Shown here: in pieces, positions 44,961-54,348 of the stretch | How positions within the stretch are numbered: position 1 is the first letter of the stretch | Layout: every line of letters starts with the position of its first letter | Assembly: GCA_041648735.1 (NCBI GenBank) | Contig: JBAZOO010000009.1 | Coordinates: forward strand, 43,993 to 107,992 | DNA from: JBAZOO01 sp041648735 | Lineage (GTDB): Bacteria; Verrucomicrobiota; Lentisphaeria; Oligosphaerales; CAITYL01 | Length of the DNA stretch: 64,000 bases | Direction: 5' to 3' | Program-made: the position numbers and the translations under genes | Notes under the pieces: model-generated | Told to the model about the DNA's origin: nothing | Database searches by the model: none | The model's input: only the letters and a program-made list of their open reading frames with translations

Positions 44961-45542
44961 GTGTTCTCTCGCTGTGTAGCTAACCATACGGTATACAGCC
45001 CATTACAATGGACAAATCTTGCAGCCTTCGCGACATCTGCCTATGCCAACCTGGACATGATCATGACGGAAAATGTCCAGATTGACAACGCTCAGCCTTC
45101 CAATCCTTGACGCAGACGTTGTGTGAGGTACTGACTGATAGGAATTTTGATTTCAGGGGGCGGATCGGACGGGGGAATTCGGGGGGTGAGAGGGTGATGC
45201 TGACCCCGAAATCGGCGATTCCGCCGGCGTGGCGGCGACGTCGGAGAGGGTTCCGGCGGGGGAATGGGTCGGCGTGGGGCTTTGGGTGAGGTTTGGCATG
45301 TTCCCGGCCGGTTTTCGGGCGTACGGTTGCGGTTCCCACAGGTGGCGATGCATGGGGGGGACTTTATCCTGCCGGAATCGGGGCGTCAAGCCCGTGACCT
45401 GAAATTATTCACCACAGAGGTCTCAGGGGGCACGGAGGACGCCGCGGAGTGCGGTTCATGAATCGCCCAGGTCAGTCGTACTCCGGAAACGGCTGGCAGT
45501 CGTTGTCCGTGCTGGAGAAGAGGTCGGGCTGAGACCATTTTG
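44961..45542. other. Gene-free gap upstream of the TPR gene
   Basis: No convincing gene. The minus-strand frame at 45061-45339 lacks a ribosome site and has composition unlike a protein. A TATACC-like -10 for the TPR gene is near 44985 without a clear -35. At about 45409-45449 there is a TTCACCACAGAGG-type sequence followed by GGCACGGAGG, a motif I have seen dispersed in related genomes. Confidence 0.4.
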
Positions 45543-45877
45543 GATTTCACTACCGTCCCATCGGGGATAAAATCCCCTCGGGTTAGCGGAGTTCCAGAGC
45601 TTGGTGGCGGGATTTTCGGTGGCGACCCATTTTGCATTTTCCTTGGCTTGGCCTGTGGCTGTCCCACAGGTCAACAGAGGTTCAAGTTCGGCAGGTAAGC
45701 CTGTTCCGGTGCGGCGCGGCAGCGGGGCGGTGGCGCGGCTGTCCCATAGCGTCCCAGCAAGGCGAAGAGGCCGTAGCATTATCCGCCTTGTCAAAGACCA
45801 CGATCTCCCCGGCGAGGATGCCGGCACAAAACTGCGGCCAGCAACCCTGAAGATGCGCCAGCGTCTCCCAGAACAGC
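45543..45877 (+). repeat. Long direct repeat, copy 2 (decayed IS4-family element)
   Basis: Matches copy 1 (42799-43086 and 43188-43236) but has lost the about 100 bases between them, apparently by deletion at a short CAAA/AAAC microhomology. Confidence 0.9.
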
Positions 45878-46263
45878 CCGGCGCCGGGAACGGCATTGCC
45901 CCCGGAACCAAACGATCGCCTTCGCCGTCACTTACCCACGCGTCATTGGAAACACCTTTTCACACTTGAATGTACGCGCGCCTGGCAATGCCGCCTGGCC
46001 CCCGACTGAGCCACAAGGCCGCCGCCGTCCCATCTCCGCCCCGCCGCCCGTCCACCCCATCCCGCCCCGGTCCCCAATGGCCGCCCAAACCGCCGCCCGA
46101 TGGCCGCGCCGGCCCGAAACGCGCCGAACCCGCCGGGCTGGCAGCGCTTGCAACCCTCCGGGCGCGGACGAAATTACCGGTTCCTTGGCGCGGCCCGCGG
46201 CCGCCCCCCGCGCCCGCCCCGCTCCCCCACCGGAACACTTTTGCCCCCCCGGAGACTCCGTCC
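45878..46263. other. Gene-free gap upstream of galK
   Basis: The frame leading into galK is open back to 45970, but the extra residues are low-complexity Pro/Arg and have no family counterpart. No convincing promoter or hairpin is visible. Confidence 0.4.
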
Positions 46264-47415
46264 ATGACCCTTGAGATCCGCCGCGGCTTCCAAGCCATCT
46301 TCCATGCCGAGCCAGAGGTGATCAGCCGGGCGCCGGGCCGCCTGGAGATCCTCGGCAACCACACCGACTACAACGAAGGCGTCGTCCTCAGCGTCGCCGT
46401 TGACCGGGCCAACACCTTTGCCGCCCGGGCCGTCGCCGGCACGGAATGCACCGTCCATGACCTCCAATCCCGCGAAGTCCGCCGCTTTGCCGTCACCAAC
46501 GTCGGCCCGGCCAAGCCGCGCGACTGGGCGAACTACATCAAGGGGATCGTCGTCGAACTGCAAAAGCGCGGCGTGGCGGTGCCGGCCTTCCAGGCGGCGA
46601 TCCTCGGCAACGTCCCCCTCTCCGCCGGGATGAGCAGCTCCGCGGCCTTCGAGATGGCGGTGGCGCTGACCCTGACCCGCCTGGCCAAGGCCGAGCTGCC
46701 GTGGCTGGAGCTGGCGAAGGCCGGCCAGGCCTGCGAAAACCACTACGTCGGCGCCAAGACCGGGCTGCTGGATCAGTTCAGCTCGCTCAAAGGGCAGGCG
46801 GACATGCTGGTGTTCAGCGACTTCCGCAGCCACGAGGTGCACAACACCCCCCTCCCCCACGGCGTCGCCCTGGTCGTCGCCAACTGCATGGTCAAGCACC
46901 ACCTGACCAATGAATACAACGACCGCCGGGCCGACTGCGAGGCCGCCGCGGAGGCCTTGCGCGCCAAATATCCCGGGGTCAAGACGCTGCGCGACGTGAG
47001 CATGGCCCAGCTCGAGGCCGCGGCGGCGGCGCTGGAGCGCCGCGTCTACCTCCGCGCCAAGCACGTGGTCGGCGAATGCGAACGGGTCTACGCCGGCTGC
47101 CGGGCGCTGGAGGCGGGCGACATCCAGGCGTTCGGCCGGCTGATGTTCGAGTCGCACGAAAGTTCGCGGGTCAATTTCGAGAACAGTTGCGCCGAACTGG
47201 ACATCCTGGTCGAACTCGCCAAGTCGCTCCCCGGCTGCCTCGGCGCGCGGCTGAGCGGCGGCGGCTTCGGCGGCATCACGGTCAACCTGGTCGAGGCCGG
47301 CGAGGCCGAACGCTTCGCCGCCCGCCTCGGCGAGGCCTACAAGCTGCGTTCCGGCCAGCGGAGCGACATCCTGATCTGCCACGCCGCCGCCGGCGCCCGG
47401 GTGCTCCAGGGCTGA
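46264..47415 (+). CDS. galK: Galactokinase
   Basis: GHMP-family kinase phosphorylating galactose to galactose-1-phosphate. 383 residues. The three family motifs are clear: substrate site GRLEILGNHTDYNEG (23-37) where most galactokinases have an Glu before HTDYN, phosphate-binding PLSAGMSSSAAFE near residue 119, and GARLSGGGFGG near 325. The Asn in place of that Glu is a small deviation. ATG 46264 matches the family start. galT and galE are not in the window, so sugar specificity should be treated as likely galactose, not proven. Confidence 0.9.
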   Translation: MTLEIRRGFQAIFHAEPEVISRAPGRLEILGNHTDYNEGVVLSVAVDRANTFAARAVAGTECTVHDLQSREVRRFAVTNVGPAKPRDWANYIKGIVVELQKRGVAVPAFQAAILGNVPLSAGMSSSAAFEMAVALTLTRLAKAELPWLELAKAGQACENHYVGAKTGLLDQFSSLKGQADMLVFSDFRSHEVHNTPLPHGVALVVANCMVKHHLTNEYNDRRADCEAAAEALRAKYPGVKTLRDVSMAQLEAAAAALERRVYLRAKHVVGECERVYAGCRALEAGDIQAFGRLMFESHESSRVNFENSCAELDILVELAKSLPGCLGARLSGGGFGGITVNLVEAGEAERFAARLGEAYKLRSGQRSDILICHAAAGARVLQG

Positions 47416-47447
47416 AGGCGCAAAAGGCCGGCCAAGCCACCCTTCCG

Positions 47448-47471
47448 CACAGACAAGAATGCCCGTGCCAC
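47448..47471 (-). repeat. Dispersed GTGGCAC-type motif
   Basis: Minus strand reads GTGGCACGGGCATTCTTG and then TCTGTG; it resembles the two GTGGCACAG copies at 18569-18607. Confidence 0.35.
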
Positions 47472-47586
47472 GTTCGCTCCGGCCACTTTTCCAAGGGGGA
47501 GGCACCCCGGCCTGGCGGCCACTGCGTCCACCTTCTCCACTGAGTCCTTGGCGCACAGGGGGCAGGCAACACGGGCCCCCGGTGGT

Positions 47587-49662
47587 TCAGAACACCTGGC
47601 GGCGGCACTGGGGGAGCGAGTCGAGGAACATCCGGCCGTAGCCGGTGGTGGTGACGCGGTTGTCGAGGACGACCACGATGCCGCGGTCGGTGCGGCTGCG
47701 GATCAGCCGGCCAAAGCCCTGGCGGAACTTGAGGATCGCCTCCGGCAGCGAATAGTCCCAGAAGGCACGGCCGCCGCGGGATTCGATCAGCTCCTGCCGC
47801 GCCTGCATCAGCGGATGGTCGGGCACGGCGAAGGGGAGCTTGACGATGATGACGTTGGTCAGGGCATCGCCGGGGACATCGACGCCGGTCCAGAAGCTGT
47901 CGGTGCCGAAGAGCACGGCGTGGGGGGTGGCGCGGAAGGCTTCCAGCAGCTTGCCGCGGGGGAGCCCCTCCCCTTGGATCAGCAGGTTCAGCCCGGACTC
48001 GCGGAAGAAGTCGGCCAGCCGCTCCGCCGCCTCCTGCATCATCCGGTAGCTGGTGAAGAGCACGAAGGCGTGCCCCTGGGTCTCCAGCAGGAAGCGGCGG
48101 ATCCCCGCGCAGGCGGCGGGCAGGAACTCGGGGGTGTTGGGGTTGGGCATCTCCAGCGGCAGGTGGAGCGTCACCTGGCGGCGGTAGTCGAAGGGGGAGT
48201 CGAGCACCAGCGTCGCGGCGCGGTCGCGGGCGCCGACCCGGCGCAGGAAATAGTCCATTGACTGGCGCACGGCGAGGGTGGCGCTGGTGACGACCACGGT
48301 GAAACGGTTGCCGAAAAGCAGCTCGCGCAGCAGCGGCGCCACCTCCACCGGGGCGGCGTTGAGCGAGAGCAGGGTTCCGCGCTGGCCGTGGCGCTCCAGC
48401 CAGTAGACGTGCCCGGCCAGAGTCATGTTGAAGAAGGCGTGGAGCGCCTCCCGGCTCTCCTGGAGCTGGAGCGCGGCGGCGCGGAGTTCGGTGGCGCGGG
48501 CGGCGTCGGCGCAGCCCTTGGCCAGGGCATTGACCTTCTCGATGGCCGTCTCCAGCGGCTCGGCCATGAGGTCGGGGAGCTGCCCGGCCTGGAGATAGCG
48601 GCGGGGATTGACGTTGGGCGCCTCGTCGAGCCAGGCCAGGAGCCGGCGGGAAAGCCGCTCGAACTGCTCCTCGGCGCGGCAGACCGCCTCCCGGGCCGGC
48701 TGGCTGGCGGCGGCGCCGAGCAGGCCGCGCTGCCGTTCGGGGTTCCAGAGGCGGAAGAGGGCCTTGCGCAACCCCCAGGAGGAGGCGCGCAGCCCCAGGT
48801 GGGTGGCGGCCGTCTCCTCGATGGTGTGCCCTTCGTCGAGCACCACGGCGGCATAGGCGGGGAGGATGCCGGCGGCGGCGTCCGCCTCCTCCGCGGTGGC
48901 CGCCCGGCGCATGGCCATGTCGCTGAAGAACAAGGCGTGGTTGGCGACGATGACGTTGGCCGCAAGCAGTTGCAGGCGGGCGCGGAAGAAGAAGCAGCTC
49001 CGATGGAAGGGGCAGTTCTGCCCGAGGCAGTTGCCGGCCTCGCAGCAGACCGCCTCCCAGACTCCGGGCGGCGGCTCGGCGGGGAGGTCGCTGCGGGAGC
49101 CGTCCGGCGTTTCCTCCGCCCACTGCCGGAGCCGTTCCAGGTCGGGGATGAGGTCGTCGGACGGCAGGTAGAGATGCACCTCCCCCACGGCGGCGGTGAG
49201 CCGGCGCCAGCAGAGGTAGTTGGAACGCCCCTTGGCCAGCACCGCCTTGAACTCCAGGCCAAGGAGCTTCTGCAGGATCGGGATGTCCTTGCGCAGGATC
49301 TGCTCCTGCAAGGCGATGGTGTGGGTGCTGACCACCACCGGCTTGCCGCTCCGCACCGCGAAATGGATCGCCGGCACCAGGTAGGCAAAGGTCTTGCCGA
49401 CCCCGGTCGGCGCCTCGACGCAGAGATGCTCCCCCGCCTCCAGCGCCGCCGCCACCCGTTCCGCCATCGCCGCCTGCTGCGGCCGCGGGTCATAGGGGCG
49501 GCCGCCGACCGCCTCCGCCGCCCGCAGCGGCGACTCGGCGCCGAAGAAGGCCGCCGTCGCCGCGCCCACCCGCGGCCGGGGCGGTTCCGCCGCCGCCGTC
49601 TCGTCCCCGTCCGCCGCCAGCGCCGGTTCGTCCTCGTCGTATGTGTCGAGCCATTCAATCAT
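47587..49662 (-). CDS. DinG/XPD-family ATP-dependent DNA helicase
   Basis: 691 residues. Walker A APTGVGK (84-90), DEAH-box variant DEGH (276-279), and helicase motifs such as TSATL and GFGRLIRSRTDRG near the end. Four Cys (151, 212, 217, 223) in the position expected for the 4Fe-4S cluster of XPD/DinG helicases. These unwind DNA 5' to 3' in repair or R-loop removal. Start at 49662 (MIEWLDTYDE) was preferred over 49737, since a palindrome copy and non-protein-like residues lie between. Seven bases upstream is copy 5 of the palindrome. No Shine-Dalgarno sequence is evident. Confidence 0.9.
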   Translation of the reverse strand: MIEWLDTYDEDEPALAADGDETAAAEPPRPRVGAATAAFFGAESPLRAAEAVGGRPYDPRPQQAAMAERVAAALEAGEHLCVEAPTGVGKTFAYLVPAIHFAVRSGKPVVVSTHTIALQEQILRKDIPILQKLLGLEFKAVLAKGRSNYLCWRRLTAAVGEVHLYLPSDDLIPDLERLRQWAEETPDGSRSDLPAEPPPGVWEAVCCEAGNCLGQNCPFHRSCFFFRARLQLLAANVIVANHALFFSDMAMRRAATAEEADAAAGILPAYAAVVLDEGHTIEETAATHLGLRASSWGLRKALFRLWNPERQRGLLGAAASQPAREAVCRAEEQFERLSRRLLAWLDEAPNVNPRRYLQAGQLPDLMAEPLETAIEKVNALAKGCADAARATELRAAALQLQESREALHAFFNMTLAGHVYWLERHGQRGTLLSLNAAPVEVAPLLRELLFGNRFTVVVTSATLAVRQSMDYFLRRVGARDRAATLVLDSPFDYRRQVTLHLPLEMPNPNTPEFLPAACAGIRRFLLETQGHAFVLFTSYRMMQEAAERLADFFRESGLNLLIQGEGLPRGKLLEAFRATPHAVLFGTDSFWTGVDVPGDALTNVIIVKLPFAVPDHPLMQARQELIESRGGRAFWDYSLPEAILKFRQGFGRLIRSRTDRGIVVVLDNRVTTTGYGRMFLDSLPQCRRQVF

Positions 49663-49668
49663 GGTCGT

Positions 49669-49680
49669 TGCGGAGTCCGC
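49669..49680 (+). repeat. Dispersed palindrome, near copy (12 of 13)
   Basis: TGCGGAGTCCGC next to the start codon of the helicase gene. Confidence 0.55.
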
Positions 49681-49797
49681 GGCTGGCCTTTGCCTCTGCC
49701 CATACCATAGCCGACAAGCTGACAAATAATAGGGCAACCCCCCCGGCCGCCAGCGGCGGATTGGCGATTTCCGATTGCCGGGTTTCCAGTTTCCCGC

Positions 49798-50265
49798 TCA
49801 ATAGGGCGTCCGATCCGGCTTGGCCAGCCATTCCGCGAAGGGGCGGGCGGCCTCGGGGATGGCGAGGCGGATGCAGGGCGGGTTCCGCTCGGCCAGCGGG
49901 CGGGCGAACTCCGCCAGCAGCGCCGCGTCGTCGAAGCCGGCGGCGGCGGCCTCGGCGCTGGTGGCGGCATAGTAGACGGCCCTGAGCCGCGCCCAGCGGA
50001 TGGCGCCGAAGCACATGGGGCAGGGTTCGCAGCTCGCGTAGAGTTCGCAATCCTCCAGATGGAAGCGGCCGAGATGGCGGCAGGCTTCGCGGATGGCGAC
50101 GACCTCGGCGTGCGCCGTCGGGTCGGCGGTCGCCAGCACGCGGTTCCAGCCGCGGGCGAGGACGACGCCGGCGCGGACGATGACCGCGCCGAAGGGTCCG
50201 CCATCGTTGCCGCGCACGGCCACGCTGGCCAGGCGCACCGCCTCCGCCATGAATTGGGGATCCAT
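49798..50265 (-). CDS. Zinc-dependent nucleobase deaminase (guanine-deaminase/TadA fold)
   Basis: 155 residues. Zinc site HAE (52-54) with catalytic Glu54 and PCPMC (81-85). VRGNDGGPFGAVIV near residue 17 and the C-terminal domain with EFARPLAERNPP resemble Bacillus-type guanine deaminase (GuaD) more than the tRNA enzyme TadA, which is usually shorter in this region and followed by a different tail. I lean to guanine deamination to xanthine but TadA is not excluded. GGAGG lies about 11 bases before ATG 50265; a GTG one codon earlier is an option. Confidence 0.8.
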   Translation of the reverse strand: MDPQFMAEAVRLASVAVRGNDGGPFGAVIVRAGVVLARGWNRVLATADPTAHAEVVAIREACRHLGRFHLEDCELYASCEPCPMCFGAIRWARLRAVYYAATSAEAAAAGFDDAALLAEFARPLAERNPPCIRLAIPEAARPFAEWLAKPDRTPY

Positions 50266-50284
50266 CACCGTCACTGCCTCCGTC

Positions 50285-50992
50285 CTAGGGCGGCGCTGGC
50301 GATTCATCGAGTTTCAGTGCCGCCCGCACGACGCGAGTCCACAAGGCGTAGCCGGCTGGATTCAGGTGCAGGCGGTCCTTGGCGAACAGCTCCGGCCGGG
50401 GTGCGCCGTTGCGACCCAGCATCGGGGTCGCCAGGTCCACATAGATGACATTCCGGTTGCCGGCCGCAAACTCCTGAAGCAGCTTGTTCGCTGCCTGCTG
50501 GCGCGGCAAGCTCTTGGCCCGCGCCGGACTGGGCTTCACCGAGAGCAGGCAGAATTTCGTGTCCGGCCGCCTCGTCCAGACGGCAGCGCAGAATTCCTTC
50601 GTTTTCGCCACAAAGGACTCCGGGGTGAAGTTGCCGGACTCAAGGTCGTTGTCGCCTTCATAGAGGAGAATCGTGCGCGCCTCGTAGCGCCGGAAGAACT
50701 CCTTGAAGAGCAAGACGTCACCAATCGTCGAGCCGCCAAACCCGCAATGGATGACTTTCGCCGGGGCAAGGTCTTCCTGGATCGTCTGCCACAGCCGCAG
50801 GCTGGAACTGCCGATGCACAGGATCGCGTCCTTGTCCTTGGCCATTTCCCCGTCCCTGGCCAGCCACTTCTGGAAATCGCCAATGAAGTTGCTCTTCACC
50901 TGGGCTTCGGTGAACCCAACCGCCTCAGCATGTGCTGGAACCCATGACCCGAGCGCCAAGAGAAGGGCAACGGCCAGGAGAAGGGTTTTCAT
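50285..50992 (-). CDS. Exported SGNH/GDSL-type esterase
   Basis: 235 residues with an N-terminal signal peptide (MKTLLLAVALLLALG, cleavage after PAHA). Block I ILCIGSSSLRLW near residue 57 holds the Ser nucleophile, GGSTIGD the Gly, YEGDNDL the Asn of block III, and DRLHLNPAGY near 207 the catalytic Asp-His pair. This is the SGNH hydrolase layout for esterases and lipases acting on acetylated sugars or lipids. The substrate is not known. The deaminase gene follows 19 bases downstream on the same strand, so they may be co-transcribed. Confidence 0.85.
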   Translation of the reverse strand: MKTLLLAVALLLALGSWVPAHAEAVGFTEAQVKSNFIGDFQKWLARDGEMAKDKDAILCIGSSSLRLWQTIQEDLAPAKVIHCGFGGSTIGDVLLFKEFFRRYEARTILLYEGDNDLESGNFTPESFVAKTKEFCAAVWTRRPDTKFCLLSVKPSPARAKSLPRQQAANKLLQEFAAGNRNVIYVDLATPMLGRNGAPRPELFAKDRLHLNPAGYALWTRVVRAALKLDESPAPP

Positions 50993-51034
50993 CGGAACTT
51001 GATTCCTTTCGGTGGCTGCCGGATCGAAAGCCGT

Positions 51035-54000
51035 TCACTTGGCGGGGGCGGGGGGCGGCCGGAGGAGATCTTCCAAAAGCCCCTTGCCGAGTTCCCGGAG
51101 TTCGTCCTTGGAGGATTTGGGCTTCTCCGGGGCGGGCGCGGGCGCGGGCGCCGGGGCGGGGGCGAGGGCGCCTTCCGCGGGCACGGCTTCGGCCGGTGCC
51201 GGGGGCGCCGTCCGCCGGCGCAATTCCTCAAGCACGGACTTGGGGGTGATGGACTTGCCTTCCTTGTCCATCTCCAGCACGGCGTCGAGGAGGTTGGCCG
51301 CGGCGCCCTTGACCGCCTCGCGGGCGCTTTCCTTGAGGAGCCGGACAAGGCTGAAGTCGGAGACCGGATTCAGGAGGGTGCCCTGGATGGGGATCACCAG
51401 CGGCAGCATGGCGAAGCCTTCCTCGCGGCGGCTGGCCAGCAGCGCGACGCCGCTGCCGGCCAGCCGTTTTTCGAGGGCGCCGGCGACGCCGGCGCGGGCG
51501 GCGAGGTCGAGCCGCAGGTCGAACTGGATCTCGCCGGTGGCGTCCAGGCGCAGTTCGGGGCCGCGGGCGGTGGCCTCGCGCAGCTTGAGCCGGCCAGCGT
51601 CGTCGGCCAGTTCCAGGCGGATGGTGGTGAAGGCGAGGCGCCGCAGTTCAGGGACGCCCGCCTGGGTGGCCCATTCCTCCAAGGCCGGCAGGTCCTGGAC
51701 GATGATGTCCTTGCCCGCCAGTTTCAAGCCGCCGCGGAAGTGGCGGGTCAGGCTAGCCGGGGTGACGCCTTGGCCGGCGGCGTCGAGGCGCACGTCGGTG
51801 AGCGTGCCGGAAACCGTGCCGCGATAGGCCGGCAGGAAACTGTTGACGAACGGGGCCAGTTCGGCGCCGGCGGTTTCGGCGCGGAGGCGGTAGACATAGC
51901 CGGGCTTGGCCAGGTCCGCCCGGAGTTCGAGCGCCACGGGGCGGCCGTTGAGGGTGGCCACGGCGGCGGGGATTTCGAGGGTGCCGTCGCGGAGGAGCAG
52001 CGTCAGTTCCACCGGGGCGGCAGCCAATTCCCGGTAGCGGACGCTGGCCAGGCGGAGGTCGGCCTGGAGCCGGATTTTTTCCAGGCCGGCGACGGGTGGC
52101 GGTTCGGTCGCCGGCAGCGGCGAAGTGGCGGCGGGCGCGGCCGCTGGCGGCGGCGGCGCAAGGGCCACCGGGGCCGCGGGGGGTGGCGGCGGCTTGGCCA
52201 GCGCCAGGAGCGCGTCGAGGTCAATGGCGGTGGAGCGGAGGCGGAGCTGGCTTTCCGTGCCGGTTCCGGGCAGGGCCAGGGTGCCGGCCACGGCCAGGTC
52301 CGCCAGGGGGCGGTCACGGCGCGTGGCCGTCAGCTCCAACTTGCCCAGTTCCAGCCGTTTGGCCGCGGGTTCCAGACGGCCTTGGGTGTTGAGGGAGAGT
52401 TTCAGGCCGCGGCCGGCGTCCGGTTCGGCGGTGGCGAGGGCGAAGCCGGCGGTGGCGGTGGCGGCGAAGGCCACCGGTTGGTCGGGGCCGGTGGCCGTGA
52501 GCTTGAGGGTGGTGGTGGCGTCCAGCTCCTGGAGGCGGGCGGCGGCGGGGGGTAGCTGGGGGAAGAGGGCCAGGAGCGGCTGGTGGATTTGTGGCAGGGT
52601 GAGCGTGGCGGTGCCGGCGCGGGCCTTGAGGTCGCCGCTGGCCGCGAGCTTGGCCTGGAGGGCGGCGCGTCCGTCCACGGCGAGATCGGCGTCGAGGTCG
52701 GCCTCGAGGTTGCGGAAATCGCGGAGGCGGAGGGCGAGCCGGGTTGTGGTGGCGGTGCGGGGGAGCGGCTGGCCGTGGAGGGTGGCCTGCTGGATGCGAA
52801 GGGCGGCGGTGCCGTTGAGCGCCAGCTCCGCGCCGAAGCCGGCGCAGATGGCTTCCAGCTTGGCATCCACCTGCCCTTGGTGGAGGGTGACCGGGGCGGC
52901 GGCGGGCAGGAAGGGGGCGAGCAGGGCGAGGTCGAAGCGGTCCAGCTCCAGGCGCAGGCGGGCCGGCGCGGCGGGGGTGGCGGCGGCGTGGCCTTCGCCC
53001 CAGGCGAAGTGGGCCGGTTCGGAAAGGCGGATCCGCAGCCAGTCGGCCGCGGGCGAACTCAGGCGGGCCTGGAACTGGTCGAGGACCGCCTGGCGGGCCG
53101 CCAGGTCACAGTGGAAGTCATGGACCAGCGCGAATTCCAGCGGCGGCAGCGCCGCGGGCCAGCCATGGCCGGGCGCGCTGACGGTGAGGCGGCTGAGGCT
53201 GAACTCGCCCTTGGCGGCCAACTCCTTGCCTTGGCGCAGGCTGAGCGTCCCGCGGTAGCGGCCGGTGGTCTGGCCGAAGTCATAGCCGCCGGCCAGGGCG
53301 CCGGCCAGGTTGAGCGCCGTCGCGGTGATGGGCTCCAAGGCGATCTCCAGATTGGCATCCTTGCAGGCGGGGTTGACCGTGCCGGTCGCCGCCAGTTCCG
53401 CCGCGGTGGCGTCCCCGGTGGTGACGGCGGCGGCCAGGGTGACGCGGTACTGGCCGTCCACGCCGGCGTCGGGGGTGGCGGTGGCGCGGACGGTGGCGGC
53501 CTGGCCGGCGAGGGGGATTTCCCGGGCCTGGCCGACGAGTTCGAAGAGGCGCAGGTCCAGGGTCGTCGCCGCCGGTTGCAGTTGCGGCGAAATCCCTTGG
53601 CTGGCCACGGTGAGTTCGAAGCGGCCGTCCTGGAGTTGGAGGTCGGGGGCGCGGGTTGCCGCCAGGCGGCCGGTGGCGATCAGGCGCAGCGGCGTGTCCC
53701 AGGCGAATTCCGGCAGCGCCGCCCGCACTTCGCGGAGTTCGGCCCGGGCGGGCGTCGCCGCGCCGGCATCTTCGAAGATGAGCTGGAGATTGACCAGCTC
53801 GACCTGGCGGATTTGCGGCGTGAACGGCGGCCGCTGGGCGCCGCGGACGGCGGCGGGTGGCGGCGCGGGCCGGGGTGGGGCGGAAGCGGCGGGCGGCCGG
53901 GGCAGGCGCAGGGTGCCGTCGGGATTGCGGGTCAGGCGCAGGGTGGCGTCCTCGACGCGCAGTTCGTCCACCGCCAGCACCTGGTCGAAGATTGCGGCGA

Positions 54001-54262
54001 CGAGGCGGTAGCGGATGCGGACGAGTCCCGCCGTGGCCAAGGGTGCGGCGGGGTCGCCGGCGCGCAGGCCGCGCAGTTCCAGGCAGGAGAAGGGGGAAAA
54101 GGCGACGCTATCGACGCTCAGCGGCACGCCCGCCGCCCGGCCGGCGCGGGGCAGCACCTGGGTGCGGATGAACCAGTCGCTGGTCAGGAGGAACCAGGCA
54201 GCCAGGGCCAAGGCAATGGCCGCCAGAATGGCAATGCCGGTTCGGCGCAGGAACTTTTTCAT
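51035..54262 (-). CDS. AsmA-like/TamB-type large envelope protein
   Basis: 1075 residues. A short cytoplasmic start and one membrane helix (about 9-27) anchor a very long beta-rich periplasmic chain, then a Pro/Ala-rich, probably flexible tail (from about 1010). The SVDSVAFSPFSCLELRGL segment near residue 50 and repeated amphipathic strands are typical of AsmA/YhdP/TamB proteins, which move phospholipids between the inner and outer membranes. The C-terminal region with GTLLNPVSDFSLVRLL near 960 is the AsmA-type end. Pro/Ala insert near 715-745. Two genes downstream on the same strand are separate transcripts. Confidence 0.8.
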   Translation of the reverse strand: MKKFLRRTGIAILAAIALALAAWFLLTSDWFIRTQVLPRAGRAAGVPLSVDSVAFSPFSCLELRGLRAGDPAAPLATAGLVRIRYRLVAAIFDQVLAVDELRVEDATLRLTRNPDGTLRLPRPPAASAPPRPAPPPAAVRGAQRPPFTPQIRQVELVNLQLIFEDAGAATPARAELREVRAALPEFAWDTPLRLIATGRLAATRAPDLQLQDGRFELTVASQGISPQLQPAATTLDLRLFELVGQAREIPLAGQAATVRATATPDAGVDGQYRVTLAAAVTTGDATAAELAATGTVNPACKDANLEIALEPITATALNLAGALAGGYDFGQTTGRYRGTLSLRQGKELAAKGEFSLSRLTVSAPGHGWPAALPPLEFALVHDFHCDLAARQAVLDQFQARLSSPAADWLRIRLSEPAHFAWGEGHAAATPAAPARLRLELDRFDLALLAPFLPAAAPVTLHQGQVDAKLEAICAGFGAELALNGTAALRIQQATLHGQPLPRTATTTRLALRLRDFRNLEADLDADLAVDGRAALQAKLAASGDLKARAGTATLTLPQIHQPLLALFPQLPPAAARLQELDATTTLKLTATGPDQPVAFAATATAGFALATAEPDAGRGLKLSLNTQGRLEPAAKRLELGKLELTATRRDRPLADLAVAGTLALPGTGTESQLRLRSTAIDLDALLALAKPPPPPAAPVALAPPPPAAAPAATSPLPATEPPPVAGLEKIRLQADLRLASVRYRELAAAPVELTLLLRDGTLEIPAAVATLNGRPVALELRADLAKPGYVYRLRAETAGAELAPFVNSFLPAYRGTVSGTLTDVRLDAAGQGVTPASLTRHFRGGLKLAGKDIIVQDLPALEEWATQAGVPELRRLAFTTIRLELADDAGRLKLREATARGPELRLDATGEIQFDLRLDLAARAGVAGALEKRLAGSGVALLASRREEGFAMLPLVIPIQGTLLNPVSDFSLVRLLKESAREAVKGAAANLLDAVLEMDKEGKSITPKSVLEELRRRTAPPAPAEAVPAEGALAPAPAPAPAPAPEKPKSSKDELRELGKGLLEDLLRPPPAPAK

Positions 54263-54348
54263 GGGCGGAACCTTCTCGGGGAAGTGCAGGAAGCGGCATA
54301 ACATAATGGGGTGCCGCCCGTTTGAACGGCCGGGGACGGGCACTTGGC

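Noticed and set aside
45061..45339. 92-codon ORF in the gap upstream of the TPR gene
   Set aside because: No ribosome site, odd composition and no recognisable motif.
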